8,313 nt of DNA from Acidobacteriaceae bacterium (lineage in GTDB: Bacteria; Acidobacteriota; Terriglobia; Bryobacterales; Bryobacteraceae), in assembly GCA_019246575.1 (NCBI GenBank), contig JAFAQG010000390.1:1-8313 (forward strand), in the 5' to 3' direction. Positions 1 through 6,001 of this stretch are shown here, piece by piece. Position numbers and translations under genes: made by a program. How positions within the stretch are numbered: position 1 is the first letter of the stretch; each line of letters starts with the position of its first letter. The notes beneath the pieces are model-generated. The model had not been told where the DNA came from and did no database searches. It saw only the letters and a program-made list of their open reading frames with translations.

Positions 1-2
1 GC

Positions 3-2042
3 CGGATATGGCTTGTTTGGCAGGGATTCCGAAACGGCCAAAGCCAAATCTTCTTGAGCTATGCCGAAGACGGGCGCTGGTCGGAGGCGCGCCAGATATC
101 AAGCGGCGAGGGGAACAGTTGGTACCCGGACGTGGCAGTCGATAGCCATGGGGCAGCGCACGTGGTCTGGGACGTTTACCGAAATGAAAACTACGACGTA
201 TTCGTGAGGGATTTCGATAACGGCACGCTTAGTGAGCCGCAGACGGTTGCCGGGACGCTTGAATCGGAGGCAAACGCAGCAATCACGGTCGACAAGCAAG
301 ACCGGCAATGGATCGCGTACGACTTGATGGGGGTGAATTGGGCGAAGGACCAGGGCGGTGTGCTCGGCCCAAAGGCGCCGGGCGTTTCAATTAACCACAA
401 ACGGGAACTGCGCGTGGTGGTGCGCACACCTTCAGGGCTCATGGAACCTGTAGAGCAACCCTCTGCGTCCGTGCCTCCGCAGCAGGAACACAACAATCAC
501 CTCTCGCGGCTTTATACCGACGGCGACGGGCGAGTGTGGATTGTGTATCGACACCAGACAGTGCGCCCCGCCACCTGGTCGCGGCCGTGGCAAGTGCAGA
601 CAGAACAGGTGCAAGACATGGCTGCTACTCGCGTGTTCTGGCAAACGTACGTCACCTATTACGACAGGAAGAACTGGATCCCGGTGACGCAGCTACCGCA
701 CAGCATGGACCGCATCAGCTCGTATGCGGACGCAGCAAGCGCACCGAATGGCCAGATGTGGATGGTGTGGCATACGGATAACCGGCCTGAAGATCAGGTT
801 CAGATCCCGCAAAAGAACGACGTGTGGGTCGGCGTGCTCACGCCGTCGATTCAAGCGCAAGCTGCCGAGTTGAAGCCGGCGGAAACGGTGAAAGTCGAAT
901 CGCGTCCTCCTGGACATAAGGACGAGCCGGGGGACGTTGCGGCTGCTCGCGCAGAGCGCGTGACCATCGGTGGTGCGGAATGTCGAATCGTGCGCGGGGA
1001 CCTGCACCGCCACACCGAGCTATCGACCGACGGAGGCGGGCGAAACGACGGCTCGCTGATCGATTTCTTCCGATACATGATTGATGGCGCCAGCATGGAC
1101 TTCGGGGCGGTGACCGATCACAACGCCGGTGGCGACAACGAGTATTGGTGGTGGTACATCAACAAGCTTACGGATCTTTACTTCGTGCCCGGCCATTATG
1201 TATCTCTATTCGGTTATGAGCGAAGCGCGACATTTCCGAATGGGCACAGGAATGTTATCCATGCCCAGCGCAATGTGCCGGTGGTGAAGTTTCATTTCAA
1301 ACCAGGGGTTCCGGAGTATTGGTCGACTTATGAAGCAGTTTCGCGAGACATGGTGGAAAACGAAACCAAATTGCTGTATGACGATGTGCGGAGAACGGGC
1401 GGAATCACTATCCCTCATACGTCAGCAACCAACATGGGCACAGACTGGCGGGATAACGATCGGGATGTGGAACCACTCGTCGAGATTTATCAAGGTTTAC
1501 GCAATAGTTACGAATACGAAGGGGCGCCTCGCGCGCCGAAGGCACCGACCGGTGGAGTTACACCTGAGAGTGCGTATCGTGCGGAAGGATTTGTTTGGAA
1601 GGCGTGGAACAAGGGCTACCGGCTGGGCACAGAGGCGAGCTCCGATCACGGTTCCACTCACATGGGTTATTCGGTAGTGTTCACGGCGAATAACACGCGA
1701 GAGGGCATCCTCGATGCCATTCGCAAGCGCCATACTTATGGAGCGACAGATAACATTGTGCTCGAATTCTGGATGGGCGATCACTTCATGGGTGACGAGT
1801 TTCAAGCAGCTACAGCCCCGCGAATCCGAGTCAAAGTGCGAGGCACGGGGATAGTTTCGGCCGTTAAGCTGATCCGGAATGGGAAATACATTTATCAGGC
1901 GACGCCGAATAGACAGCAAGTCGCGCTGGAGTATCTGGACAGTGCCCCCGATCCGGGCACGAATTATTATTATGCGAGAGTAGAGCAGCAGGACGGACAA
2001 CTTGCATGGGCCAGTCCGATTTGGGTGACAATTACTAAGTAA
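3..2042 (+). CDS. Beta-propeller / PHP-type metallohydrolase (CehA/McbA- or DUF3604-like), 5'-truncated
   Basis: The gene runs in from the left edge. The frame is open from base 3, and codons before the first possible start (TTG at 54) already encode a repeat-like strand (WLVWQGFRNGQSQIFL) that matches the later VVWDVYRNENYDVFV, so TTG54 is not the true start. 679 residues are visible (numbered from base 3). Residues about 1-280 hold propeller-like strands with VAVDSHG, ITVDKQDRQ and SAPNGQMWMVW motifs. Residues about 330-560 form a PHP-like metal site: GDLHRHT (His335, His337), VTDHN (Asp372, His373), GYER (Glu406), NGHRN (His415), IPHTS (His472) and SSDHG (Asp548, His549). Residues about 600-677 are a beta domain ending in YYYARVEQQDG and ASPIWV, as I recall from DUF3604 proteins. 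The family contains metal-dependent hydrolases, including the carbaryl hydrolase CehA, but most members have no known substrate. No substrate can be named here. The missing N-terminus probably includes an export signal, but this is not visible. The gene is convergent with the next one, 28 bp away. Confidence 0.85.
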   Translation, partial: RIWLVWQGFRNGQSQIFLSYAEDGRWSEARQISSGEGNSWYPDVAVDSHGAAHVVWDVYRNENYDVFVRDFDNGTLSEPQTVAGTLESEANAAITVDKQDRQWIAYDLMGVNWAKDQGGVLGPKAPGVSINHKRELRVVVRTPSGLMEPVEQPSASVPPQQEHNNHLSRLYTDGDGRVWIVYRHQTVRPATWSRPWQVQTEQVQDMAATRVFWQTYVTYYDRKNWIPVTQLPHSMDRISSYADAASAPNGQMWMVWHTDNRPEDQVQIPQKNDVWVGVLTPSIQAQAAELKPAETVKVESRPPGHKDEPGDVAAARAERVTIGGAECRIVRGDLHRHTELSTDGGGRNDGSLIDFFRYMIDGASMDFGAVTDHNAGGDNEYWWWYINKLTDLYFVPGHYVSLFGYERSATFPNGHRNVIHAQRNVPVVKFHFKPGVPEYWSTYEAVSRDMVENETKLLYDDVRRTGGITIPHTSATNMGTDWRDNDRDVEPLVEIYQGLRNSYEYEGAPRAPKAPTGGVTPESAYRAEGFVWKAWNKGYRLGTEASSDHGSTHMGYSVVFTANNTREGILDAIRKRHTYGATDNIVLEFWMGDHFMGDEFQAATAPRIRVKVRGTGIVSAVKLIRNGKYIYQATPNRQQVALEYLDSAPDPGTNYYYARVEQQDGQLAWASPIWVTITK

Positions 2043-2070
2043 TACCTAAGTGAACCAGTTCGAGACCAGA

Positions 2071-2853
2071 TCACTGCGCGGGGTCAGTGTATTCTCGATG
2101 TAAGTCAGCAATCGATTTATAAAACTGTCGCAAGTGGACAATATATTCTGAACCTGCGACGTAAAGCAAGTCGTTGTGGTGCGCGCCCGGGACACGCCAC
2201 AATTGCTTAGGCTCGTTCGCAGCGTCACAAACGGCAACACCCTGCGAAATTGGAACAATCTCGTCGGCCTCACCGTGAATCACAAGCAACGGCGCGTGTA
2301 CGTGCCGTATTTTGTTGTATGTATTGAAGCCCCGAGCGACGAGTGAGCCGAAGACCGGAACGACTCCCGCCGCCATGGCACTCAGTGACTTGAGCGGCGA
2401 TTCAAGGACAATGCCCCGGCAGCGGTTCCGAGTTGCTAGTTCGACCGCAACGGCAGTGCCAAGGGATTCACCCTGAATCAGAATCTGATCGGGCCGATAT
2501 CCAAGCCGTTCCAACTCCGCATACGCAGCAGTCGCATCCGTGTACAATCCGTTTTCGGAGGGATGCCCCTGGCTCTTCCCGTAACCGCGGTAATCAGGAA
2601 CCAGAAGTGCGGAACCGGCAGCTAGAACGGCCTGTGCGTGATGGACACGATGGGTTACATTTCCTGCATTGCCATGCAGGAAAAGAGTGACCAATTCCGC
2701 ATCTGACTTCGGAAACCACCAGGCGTTCAGCCGTATTCCGTCGGCCGTCATAAACCATCGCTCTTCCGCACCCGACACCTGCCGAAGTTCCCAATCGCCT
2801 TGCGGGTAGCGCATTGGGTAAAACACAAAACGGTCGACGATTTTGCCGGTCAT
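2071..2853 (-). CDS. Alpha/beta hydrolase, Bem46/ABHD13-17-like, probably membrane-anchored
   Basis: This is a serine hydrolase of the alpha/beta fold, 260 residues from the ATG at 2853. Visible motifs are the oxyanion-hole HGNAGN (60-65), PDYRGYGKSQG (86-96), the nucleophile elbow GESLG (Ser130), the acid in GEADEIVP (Asp197) and the catalytic His in GAHHND (His226). All three catalytic residues are present. The start of the protein, VDRFVFYP, matches the segment that in this family follows an N-terminal membrane helix. The frame stays open upstream to a stop at 2989-2991 and encodes a basic then hydrophobic stretch (RARRLALLAIVLSIAFYS) directly before the ATG, but contains no ATG, GTG or TTG. 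The annotated start is therefore conservative and the true one may be CTG or ATT further up. Family members are esterases, thioesterases or uncharacterised; the substrate is unknown. The 3' end faces the PHP gene, and the 5' end is divergent from the YVTN propeller gene. Confidence 0.88.
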   Translation of the reverse strand: MTGKIVDRFVFYPMRYPQGDWELRQVSGAEERWFMTADGIRLNAWWFPKSDAELVTLFLHGNAGNVTHRVHHAQAVLAAGSALLVPDYRGYGKSQGHPSENGLYTDATAAYAELERLGYRPDQILIQGESLGTAVAVELATRNRCRGIVLESPLKSLSAMAAGVVPVFGSLVARGFNTYNKIRHVHAPLLVIHGEADEIVPISQGVAVCDAANEPKQLWRVPGAHHNDLLYVAGSEYIVHLRQFYKSIADLHREYTDPAQ

Positions 2854-2954
2854 ACTGTAAAACGCAATCGATAGAACAATCGCTAGCAGGGCGAGTCTGC
2901 GCGCCCGAAATTTGTGTACAATCCGTAGAGCTGAGGCAAGTCTCAGCCGAGTTG
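2854..2954. promoter_or_regulatory. Divergent intergenic region with candidate -10 for the YVTN gene
   Basis: This short gap lies between two divergent genes and should hold both promoters. On the plus strand TACAAT at 2917-2922 is one base from the -10 consensus and lies about 33 bp before the YVTN ATG; no good -35 is visible at the right distance. It overlaps a small dyad, TTGT-GT-ACAA (2912-2921), which could be an operator or chance. The same bases would be coding on the minus strand if the hydrolase starts upstream of 2853. This is an inference from motif matching only. Confidence 0.3.
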
Positions 2955-3923
2955 ATGAAATTTGTTCTGCTCCTTTTCTCCGTGCAGCTCATGACCGGCG
3001 CGGTTAGGGTATACGTGGCGAATACCGATGGCGCGAGCGTCTCGGTGATCGATGCGGCCGAAAACCGCGTCGTCGGAGAGGTACCGACTTCGAAGAATCC
3101 TCATGCCGTTATCATCTCGCCAGATAAGACGCGATTTTATGTTCCGAGCGAGAGCGAGGATGTCCTGGATGTAATCGATCGCGCGAGTCTCGGCACAATC
3201 GCGCGAGTGCCTCTCGGACGGCGGCCGAACAACCTTGCAATTACGCCTGATGGACGCTACGTCTATGTTTGCATCAGACAAGAGTCATGGGTGGAAGTTG
3301 TCGATACGGGGAAGCTTCAGGTCGTCAAGAAGATTCCCGTCGGTCGTAACCCGCATAACGTGTATCTGCTTCCAGATGGCAGGCACATGCTCGCGACGTC
3401 GATGGGCGAGAACAAGCTGACCGTTATCAATACCGAGACGCAGGAGCCTGAAGCGACCATTCCTTTGCCCGGAGTGCCGCGCCCGGCCGTGACAGACCGG
3501 GATGGAAGCCATCTGTTTGTGCAACTTTCAAATCTTCACGGGTTCATTGTGGTGGACTGCGCAACGCACAAGGTCACAAACCGAATCCTGCTGCCGCCAG
3601 CGCCCGCGGGCGCAAAGCCCCTGATTCCGGAGACCTTTTCTCACGGCATGGCCATAACGCCGGACGAGAAGACAATCTGGGTTACGAGCCTGCTGAGTAA
3701 TTCGGTCTCGGTGTTCTCGCTGCCTGAATTGAAGCTGCTTGCCACCATTCCCGTGGGGCGCGGACCGGACTGGATGACGATCGTTCCAGACGCCTCCAGG
3801 TGCTACGTTTCCAACGCGGGCTCGAACACAGTCTCGGTTCTCGACGTGGCGACTCGCAAAGAGCTAACCCAAATTCCGGTTGGCAAGATTCCGAAGCGGC
3901 TTATTTCGGTCGAGTTGCCGTAG
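2955..3923 (+). CDS. Secreted seven-bladed YVTN beta-propeller protein
   Basis: The ATG at 2955 gives 322 residues beginning MKFVLLLFSVQLMTGA, a short signal peptide with likely cleavage near Ala16. The frame is open further upstream, but only to a TTG inside the neighbouring gene and without any protein-like sequence, so 2955 was preferred even though its ribosome binding site is weak. From residue 18 the protein is made of about seven repeats of the YVTN pattern: a strand such as VYVANTDGASVSVID, then a strand like VVGEVPTSKNPHAV, then a turn such as ISPDKTRFYV or ITPDGRYVYV. The last blade carries CYVSNAGSNTVSVLD and IPVGKIPKR. The fifth blade has a longer loop (PPAPAGAKPLIPETFSHG). Such propellers are exported or surface proteins that often bind partners. 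No catalytic domain or fused enzyme is visible, so no function beyond a binding scaffold can be given. The gene is convergent with the subtilase gene. Confidence 0.9.
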   Translation: MKFVLLLFSVQLMTGAVRVYVANTDGASVSVIDAAENRVVGEVPTSKNPHAVIISPDKTRFYVPSESEDVLDVIDRASLGTIARVPLGRRPNNLAITPDGRYVYVCIRQESWVEVVDTGKLQVVKKIPVGRNPHNVYLLPDGRHMLATSMGENKLTVINTETQEPEATIPLPGVPRPAVTDRDGSHLFVQLSNLHGFIVVDCATHKVTNRILLPPAPAGAKPLIPETFSHGMAITPDEKTIWVTSLLSNSVSVFSLPELKLLATIPVGRGPDWMTIVPDASRCYVSNAGSNTVSVLDVATRKELTQIPVGKIPKRLISVELP

Positions 3924-3950
3924 CGACCGAGATCAAGCCGAAAACAGAAT

Positions 3951-3989
3951 CGCCGCCGTGTGATGGTTCGAACCATCAACACAGCGGCG
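3951..3989. terminator. Long hairpin between convergent genes, likely terminator of the subtilase gene
   Basis: A near-perfect inverted repeat centres on the 16-bp palindrome GATGGTTCGAACCATC (3962-3977). Pairing continues outward through TGTG/CACA-type pairs with one bulged A (3979) and one C-A mismatch, then closes with six pairs CGCCGC/GCGGCG (3951-3956 with 3984-3989). That is about 16 base pairs around a TCGA loop. Reading on the minus strand, the stem is followed by ATTCTGTTTT (3950-3941), a T-rich run, so it fits best as the terminator of the protease gene, whose stop is 29 bp before it. On the plus strand no T run follows, so termination of the YVTN transcript there is less certain. 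Confidence 0.6.
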
Positions 3990-4017
3990 AAGAGCGCTTC
4001 AGCGGCTAGGGTTGGAT

Positions 4018-5727
4018 CTATTGCTCGCCCGTAATGCTGGGGTCGGTGCCTTGTGCGTATGGTCCGGTGGTTCCCCAAGCGCCGCTGGTTCCCCAAGCGC
4101 CGCTCGTTCCCCAGGCTCCGCTGGTTCCCCAAGCTGCGCTGGTTCCCCAAGCTGCGGAGTTGCCCCATATCGACTGGTCGGGGTTCACAACCGATGATGA
4201 CCAAACCCCGCCCGTGCCCCAGGCAGCACTGGTTCCCCATGCTGCCGAATTCGCCCAAGCGGAGGAGGGATCGAACACCACATACACGTTGCCGGAATTC
4301 GGATCATAGTTTGCGACGGGGGACAAAGCGGTTCCGGTCGCGACATCCGTGCACTGCAGCGCAGCGGCCAGGTTCAAATACCCGGAGCCGACCGTAAACA
4401 CGTCGTACTGGTCGTCGTATTCAGTACCGTCATTGTCAAGCACGCTGCTGAAGGAGACCGCAAACGTCTTGGTTGACGTTTCCATCAGCCGAGCTTTCAC
4501 TTGATCGGGCGTGAGACTCGGCTGCGCCTGCAGGAGGTCCGCAACTGCCCCGCTGACCGCTGCGGCCGCCATACTGGTACCGCTCAAGGTGAAGAACTTG
4601 GTCGACATACTCTGGGAGCCGATGCTCTGGTAATAAGTCACCGGAACCTGGTTCTGCGGATACTCTTGCAGCAGGGTCGGGTTATTCGGAGCAAGCAGAG
4701 AGACCACCTGGTTTCCGGCAGCCATGATGTCCGGCTTCACGACGCTGTCCAAGTACGTCGGTCCCTTGGAGCTGTAGCTGGCGACCAAGTCGTCAGATGG
4801 ATCGTAGGTGGATAAGCTTTTCATGGCGCCGACCGTAATCACGTATGGATCGTTGCCGGGCGCAGTAATTGATCCGTAGCCGCCGCCGCCGGTCGCGTCA
4901 CGGCCATCGTTCCCGGCGGCGACCACGACCACGATGCCCGCCTTCCACGCGGACTCGACAGCCTGGCAGAGGGGATCTGTCGTGTAACTTTCGAAAATGG
5001 GCCGGCCAATCGAGAGGTTCATTACCTTGATGTTGTACTTGCTCTTCAGCGCGATGGCCTGATCGATGGCCGCGATAACGACGCTATCGCTTGACTGGCC
5101 ATTCTGGTCCAGAACTCGAAGATTGATGATATTCGCGTTCGGCGCCATGCCTCGGAGGTCGCGCGTACAATAGCCGCAATGGGAGCTGGCGCCGTTTCCG
5201 GCGATGATACCGGCCACATGCTCTCCGTGACCGTATGCGTCCTTGCCACCCGTTCCAATAAAATCTTGCGAATACACGATTCGGGAATAAGTGGAATTCT
5301 TCTTATTGAAATCGGGCATGGTGGTAATGCCACTGTCCAGGACTGCGACGCCGATACCGGTGCCATCATATCCGGAGCTCCAAGCAACGGAGGCGCCGGC
5401 AGCGGCCGTGGTGTAGTCCAATTTAGCCTGGATACTGTGATCGGCCGAGATATGGACCACAGTGGGATCGCTGGCAACAGAGGCGAGTGCGGACCCGCGC
5501 ATGGTGAAAGCTCCCCCTCGCGCTGAGTGCAATGTGTAACGCAATGTTCCGCCCCTGCTGTGTGTACGCTGCGTATCTGTGCTTGTCGGATCATGGCTGT
5601 ACTGAACGATCACCGGAATGGTGGAATTCGGGTCTGCGTTCTGAAGCTCGTCGGACATCTTCCAATTCTGGCCATACATGAGCGTTGAGGTGAGACCTAA
5701 CGTCATGAGCAACGATGCGACTTTCAT
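4018..5727 (-). CDS. Secreted subtilisin-like serine protease (peptidase S8) with C-terminal AWGT hexapeptide repeats
   Basis: 569 residues. Residues 1-19 are a signal peptide (MKVASLLMTLGLTSTLMYG). Residues about 36-98 look like an I9-type propeptide that would chaperone folding and be removed. The catalytic domain spans about 115-455: Asp131 in AVLDSGI, His167 in GHGEHVAGIIAG, oxyanion Asn273 in AAGND, and Ser385 in LSGTSMAAAAVSGA. All residues needed for peptide hydrolysis are present. The usual Thr of GHGTH is Glu169 here. A CGYC pair (Cys184, Cys187) sits in the loop after the His motif and could form a disulfide. Residues 488-553 are a tail of hexapeptides (SxAWGT). The start is well supported by an AAGAGGAG ribosome binding site nine bases upstream. 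The protein likely acts outside the cytoplasm as a general or processing protease. I recall similar Trp-Gly tails on acidobacterial subtilases, but their role is unknown to me. It is convergent with the YVTN gene and divergent from glgA. Confidence 0.95.
   Translation of the reverse strand: MKVASLLMTLGLTSTLMYGQNWKMSDELQNADPNSTIPVIVQYSHDPTSTDTQRTHSRGGTLRYTLHSARGGAFTMRGSALASVASDPTVVHISADHSIQAKLDYTTAAAGASVAWSSGYDGTGIGVAVLDSGITTMPDFNKKNSTYSRIVYSQDFIGTGGKDAYGHGEHVAGIIAGNGASSHCGYCTRDLRGMAPNANIINLRVLDQNGQSSDSVVIAAIDQAIALKSKYNIKVMNLSIGRPIFESYTTDPLCQAVESAWKAGIVVVVAAGNDGRDATGGGGYGSITAPGNDPYVITVGAMKSLSTYDPSDDLVASYSSKGPTYLDSVVKPDIMAAGNQVVSLLAPNNPTLLQEYPQNQVPVTYYQSIGSQSMSTKFFTLSGTSMAAAAVSGAVADLLQAQPSLTPDQVKARLMETSTKTFAVSFSSVLDNDGTEYDDQYDVFTVGSGYLNLAAALQCTDVATGTALSPVANYDPNSGNVYVVFDPSSAWANSAAWGTSAAWGTGGVWSSSVVNPDQSIWGNSAAWGTSAAWGTSGAWGTSGAWGTSGAWGTTGPYAQGTDPSITGEQ
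4069..4158 (-). repeat. Five tandem 18-bp repeats encoding SAAWGT/SGAWGT
   Basis: Five 18-bp units of the type GGTTCCCCAAGCGCCGCT (plus-strand view) lie head to tail in frame. Units at 4069-4086 and 4087-4104 are identical, and those at 4123-4140 and 4141-4158 differ only at the last two bases. On the minus strand they encode SAAWGT twice and SGAWGT three times (protease residues 524-553). Near identity at DNA level points to copying by slippage or unequal recombination, so unit number may vary between strains. Confidence 0.85.
4213..4266 (-). repeat. Second block of three 18-bp units (SSAWAN, SAAWGT, SAAWGT)
   Basis: Three more diverged 18-bp units (4213-4230, 4231-4248, 4249-4266) encode protease residues 488-505. 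Between this block and the five-unit block are three further hexads in the same register: GGVWSS, SVVNPD and QSIWGN. In total eleven hexads span 488-553, ten of them with Trp at the fourth position. The unbroken register across the diverged part suggests a structural repeat rather than low-complexity filler. Confidence 0.75.
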
Positions 5728-5736
5728 CTGGTTAAA

Positions 5737-5744
5737 CTCCTCTT
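5737..5744 (-). promoter_or_regulatory. Ribosome binding site of the subtilase gene
   Basis: On the minus strand AAGAGGAG lies nine bases before the ATG at 5727. It is the best Shine-Dalgarno match I found upstream of any start in the window and fixes the protease start; the other genes here have weak or no visible sites. Confidence 0.8.
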
Positions 5745-6001
5745 ATTTAGCGGGCGTCATCTTGGATGCCGTCTCGTTTTGTCTTGAGACTTATCGACGA
5801 GGAGGGGAGAAATATTAGAGATTCGTCGATTTCCCTGGTTGCCGGACTGCTTGGCGGATTTTCGAGCGTTGGTCTAATGTTCTGGGCGTGTGTTTCCGAT
5901 AAGAACAAGACACCGGTGCTCGCCCGTAACCGGGAGCCTGCGTGGACGCCGCGCGTTTATCCTGGGATGAGCGTCAGTAGCAACGCTTCGCTCAGACACG
6001 A
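5745..6001. promoter_or_regulatory. Divergent intergenic region between the subtilase gene and glgA
   Basis: About 270 bp separate the two divergent starts, so promoters for both should lie here. I could not assign a convincing -35/-10 pair on either strand. The clearest structure is an 8-bp inverted repeat, ATCGACGA (5793-5800) and TCGTCGAT (5823-5830), with a 22-bp spacer rich in purines. An open frame (5766-6056) crosses the region but has no ribosome binding site and overlaps glgA, so it is not called as a gene. Confidence 0.4.

Noticed and set aside
54..56. TTG as the start of the propeller/PHP gene
   Set aside because: The frame is open to the left edge and the upstream codons encode a propeller-type strand, so the gene begins outside the window.
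1497..2000. 167-codon minus-strand frame inside the PHP gene
   Set aside because: It is a shadow frame opposite clear metallohydrolase coding sequence and shows no recognisable motif.
2072..2089. Small CACTG/CAGTG hairpin at the end of the hydrolase gene, considered as a terminator
   Set aside because: Only five base pairs, it overlaps the coding end and has no T run on either strand.
2541..2926. The 13-mer GTGTACAATCCGT occurs at about 2540-2552 and 2914-2926
   Set aside because: A single shared 13-mer is expected by chance about once in a window of this size, and one copy lies inside the hydrolase coding sequence.
2814..2954. Upstream extension of the YVTN propeller frame to a TTG start
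   Set aside because: The extra residues look random and overlap the hydrolase gene, whereas the ATG at 2955 begins a clean signal peptide.
4034..4309. Plus-strand frame with striking VPQAPLVPQAP repeats
   Set aside because: It is the antisense reading of the AWGT repeats in the subtilase, whose catalytic motifs, signal peptide and ribosome binding site make the minus strand the coding one.
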